From contig NC_089494.1 of assembly GCF_036850765.1 (NCBI RefSeq), positions 1,116,001 through 1,180,000 on the forward strand: a stretch of 64,000 nt of DNA, read 5' to 3'. Below, piece after piece: positions 44,801 through 56,800 of the stretch. The DNA comes from Saccopteryx bilineata (lineage: Eukaryota; Chordata; Mammalia; Chiroptera; Emballonuridae). A model generated the notes under the pieces. It did not search any database and was not told the origin of the DNA. It saw nothing but the letters and a program-made list of their open reading frames with translations. Made by a program: the position numbers and the translations under genes. Position 1 is the stretch's first letter. Every line of letters begins with the position of its first letter.

Positions 44801-47800
44801 AACGAGCAGAGGTGGGTTGTGGTTGCTTGGTGCCGGCTGCCAGACCCGTGTGTGTGTGTGTGGGGGGGTGCGTGTGTGCCTGGCTCCCCCCCACCCACCC
44901 GGGACCCCTGCTGTGAGAGCCCTTTCCCAGGCACACACAGAGGGCCTGAATAAATCAGGGATGTGGGTCTGCTCGCAGCCATTGCTGCCCAGGGCAGACA
45001 GACGCTGACCCTGAGCACCTTCCCCTGCAGGCAGTGTGTCCCCCACTGCCCCACACCCAGGCTGACTGTGGCTGGCCAGCGAGGCAGCCCCCAGGGCTGA
45101 GGGCGAGGGGAGGGACGCGGGCTGGGCAGTGCAAGGGCCGAGGAAGGGGAGAAGGTGTGGGAGGGTGGATGCAGGGTGCCCCCTTTGGTGGCAGATGGCA
45201 GGTCCACCGAAGCTCCCCGTGTTGCCAGGAACAAGAGGGCACACTCCCTCTGGAAGATGGACGCCATCCTGGAGGGGGACCGGAGGGGCTTTGCGCGCCG
45301 TGGCCCCAAGGAGCAGCTTGCCGAGGAGCTGTTTCTGAAGGTGGAGGAAGGGGACCACGACTGGACATACAGGACCCTGAGGGACAACCTGGCCAGTCCC
45401 AACGTGGCCGATGCGCGGGGCTACACTGTGCTCGCGGCGGCTGCAGTGAGTGCCCCTCCCCCCCACGCTGTGTCTGCTGCGGGGTCGTCCTGCAGGGGCC
45501 CTGACCCTTGAGGTTCCAGGTAATGGTACCCTTGGGTGGGTAGGGGACGTCCCCTCTCCCCTCGGCGAAGCCGCAGCCCCCCCAGTGTCCACGTGGGATG
45601 CGCAGTCTCGTGGAAAGGCTGAGGGCGTGTCCCCTTCCCACGCCTCGGTCACGTGTCCGACGTCCCCGCGCCGAGAGCGTGCGTCGTGGTCTTTGAGCTC
45701 AGGCCGGCACGGGGCCTCGCTCGGGGAAGCCGTTTTCCACGTGCGCGTCACCTGCCCGTCTGACCCCTTGCTGAGGGTGTCTGCTGTCCGCGTCAGGCTG
45801 GCCTTCTCCCTCCAGGCTCAGGGCCACGCGAACATTGTCAGCCTGCTGCTGGACCACGGGGCCGACGTCAACAAGTGCACGGACGAGGGCCTCACGCCCC
45901 TGGGCACGTGCTTCGTCCTGTACTACCTCTCCGGGTCCTTCAAGCCCAACATCGCGGAGAGGACGGTGCCCAAGTGCCAGGTCAGCCCGTGGGCCCCCGC
46001 AGTGTGGCTCAGAGCCTGCTGTCCACCTGTCCACTTGCCCCCACCCCCACCGTCCGTCCCTGTGTCTGTCTTCCCAGCCTCCCTTCCTTGCATGGACCAG
46101 GTTCACATGGAGCGAACTAAGGCTTGTGGCCGCGAGGCCAGAAGCAGGGCGGAACCTGCACACTCACTGTGGTGTCCTGAGCTCATTGCCAGGACGCCAA
46201 GGGACCTATGTCCTTGTGAGCCACGTGCCCAGCAGCTGGTGCCCTGAGACCCTCCCTGTGGCCCTCAGGAAAGGGGACACTCAGGGAGAGAGGAGGGAGG
46301 GCCGCCTCCGCCTGAATGTCCCAGGGTGAGCGCTGGTTTGGACCGCTTCTGGTTTTCGTGGGCGACGTTTCGGTCAACAACAATGTGCACACGATGGTGA
46401 CAGCCCAGGTGTGAGTGCGCTGTCCCACCCTTACTAGACTCATGGAAGTGCCCCTGTGATGTTGGTGTGACGATGAAATCACCTAACGACACATTACTTA
46501 GGATGTGTCCCCATTGTTAAGTGGCCCATGACAGATACGCAGAAGTGGAATTGTGGTTCATAGGACAGTCCTATGCTTAATATATCTGTTGGGGAACCTT
46601 CAAACTCTTCTCTGCTTGGTGACATTCCTGCCCCCATTTCAGTCCAGACTCAAGGACAAGTCACCGTGCAGGGGCCAGGTCTCTGCAGCGTGGGCAGAGC
46701 TGCTGTCCACATCTCCTGAGCGCGGGCAGAGGGGCCACACCTGCAGTGGGGGGGGTGCTCCCACCTCTCAGAAGCAGACCCTGGACCCTGAGTGTCAGCC
46801 ACGTGAGGTGCAGCTGATGTCCACTAGAAAAGCCTGAATGGACTTACACGGACCCGGATCCGAACCAGGTCGCATGCTCCGTGCGGCTGGTGAAGTTCTG
46901 TGCCTCTTTCGGTCATTAAAGTCTACATCCCTCTCTCCCCACATCCTGCCCACTATTTGTTAGAGAAACTGGGCTGTCTTTCCTCTCTGTGGGGATAAGC
47001 CTCTCCTCTGACCCCTGCACTGCCGCGCAGTGAGAGCGACTCACAAATGTGAGCTAGTGTGGGGTCCCCTGAAGCAGGGCTGTCCTTGCAGGTGAGACCA
47101 TGAGAACCTGGCTGCATCAGTCATTATGTACCATGGTGGCTGGTTTGTGTTGCAGGGCTGAAGTCCCCAAAACCTCAACTATTCACAGGAAAAGAAAACC
47201 CCCAAAACAATCACAGATGGCTGGACCCCACCCCCAGTATGTCTGCTTCAGTGCGTCTGGGGTGGGGCCCAGGAGTGTGCATTGCTGGCAGTGCTGATGC
47301 TGTCTGGGGTCCGTCCCCACTTGGAGAAGGGAGGCTGTGGAGCCCAGACAAGGAGCGGTGTCGCCCAGCAGAAACATGCTGTAAGCTGCAGCGTGGGGTG
47401 CCCCGTGTAGGTTTTAAATCTTTCTAGGAGCCACATGGAAAAGTTAAAAAGGTGGACTTAATTTTGTTGATATACCTTTTTTTTATTTTTTATTTTATTT
47501 ATTTATTCATTATAGAGAGGGGAGAGTGAGAGAGAGAGAGAGAAGGGGGGAGGAGCAGGAAGCATCAACTCCCATATGTGCCTTGACCAGGCGAGCCCAG
47601 GGTTTTGAACTGGCAACCTCAGCGTTTCCAGGTTGACGCTTTATCCACTGCGCCACCACAGGTCAGGCTTTATTGATATACTTTACTTAACCTGGGATGT
47701 CCACCATCTATCACTCCTATGAATCCTGAAAAAGAAGATTCCTACTAAGAAGGGCTCCTAGTGGCTAACCGGGCTCAGACAAACAAAAACAAGCAAGCAA

Positions 47801-50800
47801 GCAAACAAACAAAATGGCTTAGCAGCCATTCTGCACAGGGGACTTGCATGCAAACAGCCCTTCAGGGGGAAGCCTGCACTGAACTACCCGCCTGCACTGT
47901 GGTTCTGCAACCTGAGCCAGCCCTTATAGAGCAGTTCCCGGAATCCTATTCCAACCAATAGGAATGAGGCTTTTCCCTTTCCAATTGGAGCTGTGCAGCC
48001 GTATCATAGACAGCTTCACCAATCACTCAGAGCAGCTCATTTCTGACCAATCAGGACAGTGTCTTTTGGACCAATCAAAACTGCAAGGATTTTGAGTCCT
48101 TATTTGCATGAAGACGGACCAATCAGGACCAGGGGTGGGAACTTCTGTCTATATAAGCCAGCTCCTCTCTGGCTTGGCACTTTCCATTTCCATTAGAGAA
48201 TGACTGTTTTTGTTTGTTTGGTTTTTTTGGCCTCTGCTGACACACAGATGATGTCTTGCCAGGAGTAGAGCAGAGCTGTCTAGCTGAGAGAGGTCTGGCC
48301 CAAGGGCTGCCTCCTAACAGCGCTATTTTCGCAGCCTTGCTGTATCACTGTTGAGTTGAAAAACCACTGATACAAAGATTCCTTCACTCCATCCCAAACT
48401 GGGGATGCCAGTTGTAGTTGAATTGGTGCCAACGGCCATCAGTTGACACTTCGGTATGTAGCCAGTGGGGAGACACTTCATGGTTTTACTCTGGTGTCTT
48501 CACACTTCCATGTGCCCCGTACTGGAGCTGTCAACACACGTGGCTGCCGTCTCTCAGGTCCCTGTGTGGTGCCTCCAAGTCATTCGCTCCCTTTCTGTGG
48601 GTTGTTTTTTGTTTTTTATTTTTACAGTGACAGTGAGTCAGAGAGAGGGATAGACAGGGACAGATAGACAGGAATGGAGAGAGATCAGAAGCATCAATCA
48701 TCAGTTTTTCGTTGCGACACCTTAGTTGTTCATTGATTGCTTTTTCATATGTGTCCTGACCGCGAGCCTTCAGTAGACCGAGTAACCCCTTGCTCAAGCC
48801 ACCGACCTTGGGACCAAGCTGGTGAGCTTTGCTCAGACCAGATGAGCCTGTGCTCAAGCTGGCAACCTCATGATCTGGAACCTGGGTCCTCCGCATCCCA
48901 GTCCAATGCTCTATCCACTGCGCCACCGCCTGGTCAGCCTTCTCTGGGTTTTTGAGAAGGTACACGGGCACTCCTACATCAGCCCTGTTAGGCCAGGTCC
49001 TGTGAGGGCCACTCTCGTCATGAGCGCTGGTCCTTGCTGAAGATTGTTGTTGAATGGGGCTGCTGCTCTAATCTAATCATGTTTTCCTGTGCTTTCCAAA
49101 GGGAGCTACAAAATTCCCCGTGACTCCAAACCGCTCCCTCGCATTCTGCTCTTCGGGCTCAATCTACGACAAGTCTGACAAGCTGGTGCTCACTCCAAAC
49201 CACCAGAAGTCTAGTGACGTGGGGGACAGCCCCCGGAAGTGGGCGTCTGCGTCCCCCAGGAGCAGCGCCAGCAACCCGGACAAGGGGCCGGACAGCGTGC
49301 CGGGGACCCGGGACAGCGGCACGCCGTGCAGCAACGGGACCAACTTCGAGTCCAACCGCGGCGTGCGGGACTTCTCCATCGAGCCGTCGCAGGACATGCT
49401 GGAGAGGAGCGCCAGGGCCCACAGCGTGCTCCAGAGGCCCTCCGGCGAGACCGGCGCCGACCCAGGGACCATGAGGCAGCTGGCGCTGTCCATGGCCAAG
49501 TAGGCGGCTGCTGCGTGGGTGGCGGGCCAAGGGTCACGCTGAGGGTGAGCTGCAGGCTCAACATCGCTTCCCTGCTCCCGGGGGAGGTGGTGTTTTTAGT
49601 GCCTGCGTCTTATTTCTATGGGGTTTTGGGGTCCTTGTCTGGTGGCTTGGTGCTGGGGGCCTGGCTATGGCTCCTAAGGGACCAGCAGGGGAAAGTCCAG
49701 GAGTGGGTCCTAGACTGGCACATGGGCAGTGGGCACCACATGCTTGTCCGTGCACACACACACAGCCACAGTCTAGACCAGCGGTTCTCAAAGTGTGTCC
49801 CATGTTCCCTGGTGTGTCTCAGACCCTTTCAGGGAATCTGGGAGGTTGACACAATTCTCATAATGATCCTGAGACTGGTGTGACAGTCATGTGACGGTTG
49901 TGACAGTCTTATGACTATTGTGTGACATTTCCCTTTTTTTGGTGACAGAGACAGAGAGAGGGACAGCTAGGGATAGACAGCCAGGAAGGGGAGAGAGATG
50001 AAAAAGCATCAGTTCTTCATTGTAGCACCTTAGTGGTTCACTGATTGCCTTGATTGGGGGGGGGTACAGCTGAGCAAGTAACCCCTTGCCCAAGTCAGCG
50101 ACCTGTGAGCTCAAGCCGGTGACCCCACGCTCAAGCTGGTGAGCCCAAGTTCAAGCCGGATGAACCCGCTCTCAAGCCGGTGACCTCGGGGTCTCGAACC
50201 TGGGTCCTCCGCATCCCAGTCCGACGCTCCATCCACTGCGCCACCGCCTGGTCAGGTAGCGTCTCCTCAAACAGTCACACATGCCCAAGACAGCGCCAGC
50301 TTCACTTGGAATCGCACATGCTGATGCCATAGGAACCACTAATTTATTACATCCTGACTGCGGAGGACTTGCCCCATGACGTCCTGTGTGACAAGAGGGT
50401 GAGGACCCCCGGAGCCCGTCTGTCTGCTGCAAACCACCGCTGGCAGGTTTCGGAGGAAGCACTTCAAGGGCTTGAGCTGCATGTGGAGCTGCCATCCTCT
50501 CCTCACTGGCCGCTGACCGCAGGTAGCTTCCACTTTAAGGACTATGGACATGGCGCTTTGACAGTAATGACATCCCAGCGTTCAAGTGACAACGAAGAGT
50601 TTTGGAGCATTTGCACGCACCACACATTGTGTAGGACACGTGTCCACCGGGGGCGGGGGGGTGTCTCAGGCAGTCTGTCCATGTGACAAAGTCCTGATGT
50701 CACATGGGTAAGAGCGATCTTCCACAAAATCCAGAGGGCGATTTTCCACAAAAATATTTTATGTTGCTGTGCCATGGGGTGGTTCTTGTTCCTTTTAAAT

Positions 50801-53800
50801 GTATTAGTAAGCTTTTAAAAAATTCTGTTTTAATTTATAATACAGCAGAAATGGATGGATAGAACCCTGTCAAAAAAAAAAAAGCTTTTCAAGGTCCTCA
50901 AAGAATTTTAAGAGTGGAAGGGCGTCCCGAGAGCAGGGAGTTTGAGAACCGCTGACCTGGGGTCCCTCCACCACCCTCCTGTCTGCCCCTCCTTGGTTCT
51001 GTGCTGCTGGTGGGCCAGTGGGATCGGCAGACCCGCTACCTGCCCGCCCCCCCGCTGTCCTCACCACGGGCTCAGCTCCTCAGTGCGGCCACTCTCCTCC
51101 CTGACCGTCCCCCTGCCCAGCGGGGCCGCCAGCCCAGCCCACGCGGCCTGGCCTCTTCAGCCCAGGTCTCAGCCCAGCCTCCCTCCAGCCATGTACGTCT
51201 ATCTCATGTAGAGATGAGCGTGTGGGGGCCTGTGCGTGTTGTGTACATGCCTGCATGCGCGTGTGTGTGTGTGGTGTGGTGTGTACTTGTGTACGTGTGT
51301 GTGAGGGTGTGTGTGTGCATTGCTAGTGTGCATGGCACTACCTCACACTGCTCTGTGTCATAACCTTACCGCCACCCCAAGAGGGAGCTGGTCCCCACCC
51401 CACACTCCACATAGCAGGGGACCTCAATGAGGCTAAGTGACCGGGGTGCCGTCCAGGCAGCCGCCGGTGCCTCCCCTCCGGCCTGTGACCGTGTCACGCT
51501 GCTTCTTCCAGACAGAGAAACAGGTGGCTGACCATCAACCTCCTGCTGCGCAGAGGCGCTGACCCCAACCTGTGCCGCGTGCCCTTGCAGGCCCTGTTCC
51601 TCGCCGTGAAGGCGGGGGACGTGGACGGGGTGAAGCTGCTGCTGGGACACGGCGCCAGGACGGACATCCGGTTCCCCCCGCAGGTAGGGCCCCGCGGCAG
51701 GGCCGGACCGAGGGGTAGACAGGCAGGGGCAGGGTGGGAGGGGCCCCGCGGCAGGGCCGGACCGAGGGGCAGACAGGCAGGGGCAGGGTGGGAGGGGCCC
51801 CGCGGCAGTGCAGGACCGAAGGGGTAGACAGGCAGGGGCAGAGTGGGAGGGGCCCCGCGGCAGGGCAGGACCGAAGGGGCAGACAGGCAGGGGCAGGGTG
51901 GGAGGGGCCCCGCGGCAGGGCAGGACCGAGGGGCAGACAGGCAGGGGCAGAGTGGGAGGGGCCCCGCGGCAGGGCCGGACCGAGGGGCAGACAGGCAGGG
52001 GCAGGGTGGGAGGGGCCCCGCGGCAGGGCAGGACCGAAGGGGTAGACAGGCAGGGGCAGAGTGGGAGGGGCCCCGCGGCAGGGCAGGACCGAAGGGGCAG
52101 ACAGGCAGGGGCAGGGTGGGAGGGGCAGGGCAGGACCGAAGGGGCAGACAGGCAGGGGCAGGGTGGGAGGGGCCCCGCGGCAGGGCAGGACCGAAGGGGT
52201 AGACAGGCAGGGGCAGGGTGGGAGGGGCCCCGCGGCAGGGCCGGACCGAGGGGTAGACAGGCAGGGGCAGGGTGGGAGGGGCAGGGCAGGACCGAAGGGG
52301 CAGACAGGCAGGGGCAGGGTGGGAGGGGCCCCGCGGCAGGGCAGGACCGAAGGGGCAGACAGACAGGGGCAGGGTGGGAGGGGCCCCGCGGCAGGGCAGG
52401 ACCGAAGGGGCAGACAGGCAGGGGCAGGGTGGGAGGGGCAGGGCAGGACCGAAGGGGCAGACAGGCAGGGGCAGGGTGGGAGGGGCGGGCTGCAGGGGGC
52501 CCCCGCGCAGCGTGAGGTCGGAGCATTGGGTTCTGGAGCTCCGGGGTCGGTCTGTTTTCCTGCGCTGGTCCCGGAGCGCTAGGCCCACAGTCACGCAGGC
52601 CCCTGCTGTGTCTGGAGGGCGTCCAGGGTACACAGGCTGGTGCTTTTGTTTGGCCTCAGGCGTTACTCTTAGGGGCAGGCGGCTCTCACCGTGCAGGCCC
52701 CTTGGCTGGGCCGTTTCTTCCCTTCTGTTCCGAGAATAAGGTCAAGGGGTGCAGGAGAGAAAAGTAAAATTTGTGTAAGACCCAAGATGATTCATGACAG
52801 CTTTTTTTAAATTTATTTTTACAGAGACAGTGAGTCAGAGAGAGGGATAGACAGGGACAGACAGACAGGAACGGAGAGATGAGAAGCATCAATCATTAGG
52901 TTTTCGTTGCGCGTTGCAACACCTTAGTTGTTCATTGATTGCTTTCTCATATGTGCCTTGGCCGCAGGCCTTCAGCAGACCGAGTAACCCCTTGCTTGAG
53001 CCAGGGGTTCAAGCAAGTGGGCTTTTGCTCAAACCAGATGAGCCTGCGCTCAATCTGGCGACCTCGGGGTCTCGAACCTGGGTCCTCTGCATCCCAGTCC
53101 GACGCTCTATCCACTGTGCCACCGCCTGGTCAGGCTGATGACACCTTTTTAAGTTGACGGACTGGGCTCCAGCTTTGGGAAACTAAGGTCACGGCCTTTA
53201 AACTCGGCACAGACATCCCTCGTCCGCCCGCGCACCCGCCCACCCACTGTCTCCCCATCGAGAATCGATGCAAATGGAAGTTGTGCTTCATTAATGTGTC
53301 TGAGTGGGTGGCATTCCAGCAGCAGGAGACCGCCCAGTCCCCTTGTGCACAGGCCGCTGAGGTCAGGGTCTCCGGGGCCCCTCCTGCTCCTGCAGGGTCC
53401 TGCTTGGAGGGTCGGTGAGTCCTCCTCCTCCTCCGGCCGGGGGCGCCGTGTGCTCCTGGTCGGGGTCTCTCTCTGAGCTGGCTGTGCCCCCTCCAGGACC
53501 AGCCCCCTGGCTGAGCGTCCTAGAGGCAGTCCTCCAGGGGCTCTCAGCCGATGGTCAGAGGGCTGCCGTAGGTGGACGACAGGCCCGGGGTAGGGACAGG
53601 CGTCAGGAGCTGCGTGGCTGTCTTTGCTGTGGCGCCTGAACCGGGGCCTCGCAGGAGGGCAGGGACTCTTCCTGCATGGCCGTCCTGGGCCTGGCAGACG
53701 GAAGCACCTTGGGGATTGGAAAGGACATGTCCATGGTCCGCTGTGGGTGGTCCTTGTTGTCCTGAATGTCGGGACACGGCTGACGGGACCACAGTGCTAT

Positions 53801-56800
53801 GGGTGGGGTCCCAGGACCGGCACGGGGCTCTCACCCTGGACAGGCCCTCTCCGCCTGTGCACCACGGGGAGACACCGGGCACTGTGCCCTCACCCTGGAC
53901 AGGCCCTCACCGCCTGTGCACCATGGGGAGACACTCACCGGGCACTGTGCCCTCACCCTGGACAGGCCCTCTCCGCCTGTGCACATGGGGAGATGCTCAC
54001 CGGGCACTGTGCCCTCACCCTGGACGGGCCCTCTCCGCCTGTGCACCATGGGATGACGCTCACCGGGCACTGTGCCCTCACCCTGGACAGGCCCTCTCCA
54101 CCTGTGCACCATGGGGAGATGCTCACCGGGCACTGTGCCCTCACCCTGGACAGGCCCTCTCCGCCTGTGCACCACGGGGAGACACTCACCGGGCACTGTG
54201 CCCTCACCCTGGACAGGCCCTCTCCACCTGTGCACCACGGGGAGACACTCACCGGGCACTGTGCCCTCACCCTGGACAGGCCCTCACCGCCTGTGCACCA
54301 TGGGGTGATGCTCACCGGGCACTGTGCCCTCACCCTGGACAGGCCCTCTCCACCTGTGCACCACGGGGAGACACTCACCGGGCACTGTGCCCTCACCCTG
54401 GACAGGCCCTCACCGCCTGTGCACCATGGGGTGATGCTCACCGGGCACTGTGCCCTCACCCTGGACAGGCCCTCTCCACCTGTGCACCATGGGGAGACGC
54501 TCACCGGGCACTGTGCCCTCACCCTGGACAGGCCCTCTCCGCCTGTGCACCACGGGGAGATGCTCACCGGGCACTGTGCCCTCACCCTGGACAGGCCCTC
54601 TCCGCCTGTGCACCATGGGATGATGCTCACCGGGCACTGTGCCCTCACCCTGGACAGGCCCTCACCGCCTGTGCACCATGGGGAGACACACACCGGGCAC
54701 TGTGCCCTCACCCTGGACAGGCCCTCACCGCCTGTGCACATGGGGAGATGCTCACCGGGCACTGTGCCCTCACCCTGGACAGGCCCTCACCGCCTGTGCA
54801 CCATGGGGTGACGCTCACCGGGCACTGTGCCCTCAGCCTGGACGGGCCCTCTCCGCCTGTGCACTATGGGGATATGCTCACCGGGCACTGTGCCCTCACC
54901 CTGGACAGGCCCTCACCGCCTGTGCACCATGGGGTGACGCTCACCGGGCACTGTGCCCTCACCCTGGACAGGCCCTCTCCGCCTGTGCACCATGGGGAGA
55001 TGCTCACCGGGCACTGTGCCCTCACCCTGGACAGGCCCTCACCGCCTGTGCACATGGGGAGATGCTCACCGGGCACTGTGCCCTCACCCTGGACGGGCCC
55101 TCACCGCCTGTGCACCATGGGGAGATGCTCACTGGGCACTGTGCCCTCACCCTGGACAGGCCCTCTCCGCCTGTGCACCATGGGGAGACGCTCACCGGGC
55201 ACTGTGCCCTCACCCTGGACAGGCCCTCTCTGCCTGTGCACCATGGGGAGATGCTCACCGGGCACTGTGCCCTCACCCTGGACGGGCCCTCACCGCCTGT
55301 GCACCATGGGGAGATGCTCACCGGGCACTGTGCCCTCAGCCTGGATGGGCCCTCACCGCCTGTGCACCATGGGGAGACGCTCACCGGGCACTGTGCCCTC
55401 ACCCTGGACGGGCCCTCTCCGCCTGTGCACCACAGGGAGATGCTCACCGGGCACTGTGCCCTCACCCTGGACGGGCCCTCTCCGCCTGTGCACCATGGGG
55501 AGACACACACCGGGCACTGTGCCCTCACCCTGGACAGGCCCTCACCGCCTGTGCACATGGGGAGATGCTCACCGGGCACTGTGCCCTCACCCTGGACAGG
55601 CCCTCACCGCCTGTGCACCATGGGGTGACGCTCACCGGGCACTGTGCCCTCACCCTGGACAGGCCCTCTCTGCCTGTGCACCATGGGGTGACGCTCACTG
55701 GGCACTGTGCCTTCACCCTGGACAGGCCCTCTCCACCTGTGCACCATGGGGAGATGCTCACCGGGCACTGTGCCCTCACCCTGGACAGGCCCTCTCCACC
55801 TGTGCACCATGGGGAGATGCTCACCGGGCACTGTGCCCTCACCCTGGACGGGCCCTCTCCGCCTGTGCACATGGGGAGACACTCACCGGGCACTGTGCCC
55901 TCACCCTGGACAGGCCCTCTCCGCCTGTGCACCATGGGGAGATGCTCACCGGGCACTGTGCCCTCACCCTGGACAGGCCCTCTCCACCTGTGCACCATGG
56001 GGAGATGCTCAGCGGGCACTGTGCCCTCACCCTGGACGGGCCCTCTCCGCCTGTGCACCACGGGGAGATGCTCACCGGGCACTGTGCCCTCACCCTGGAC
56101 AGGCCCTCTCCGCCTGTGCACATGGGGAGATGCTCACCGGGCACTGTGCCCTCGCCCTGGACAGGCCCTCTCCGCCTGTGCACATGGGGAGACACTCACC
56201 GGGCACTGTGCCCTCACCCTGGACAGGCCCTCTCCGCCTGTGCACATGGGGAGACACTCACCGGGCACTGTGCCCTCACCCTGGACAGGCCCTCTCCGCC
56301 TGTGCACCATGGGGAGATGCTCACCGGGCACTGTGCCCTCACCCTGGACAGGCCCTCTCCACCTGTGCACCATGGGGAGATGCTCACCGGGCACTGTGCC
56401 CTCACCCTGGACGGGCCCTCTCCGCCTGTGCACCACGGGGAGATGCTCACCGGGCACTGTGCCCTCACCCTGGACAGGCCCTCTCCGCCTGTGCACCATG
56501 GGGAGATGCTCACCGGGCACTGTGCCCTCGCCCTGGACAGGCCCTCTCAGCCTGTGCACCATGGGGAGACGCTCACCGGGCACTGTGCCCTCACCCTGGA
56601 CGGGCCCTCTCCGCCTGTGCACCACGGGGAGATGCTCACCGGGCACTGTGCCCTCACCCCTCCCGTGTCCCCCCCTGCAGCTGGGGGCCCTGACCCCGCT
56701 CCACATTGCCGCTGCCCTGCCCGGGGAGGAGGGCGTCCAGATAACAGAGCTGCTACTCCATGCCATCACGGACGTGGACGCCAGGGCCACCGACCAGGAC

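Noticed and set aside
51366..52633. Pro/Cys-rich and Gly/Arg-rich open frames of up to 386 codons
   Set aside because: They are produced by the 54-55-bp minisatellite. No domain or splice support exists.
9746..53134. tRNA-like A and B boxes at about ten places as tRNA genes
   Set aside because: Each is the head of a SINE with a CT-rich body, an A-rich tail and usually a target duplication. None folds as a stand-alone tRNA with a proper acceptor end.
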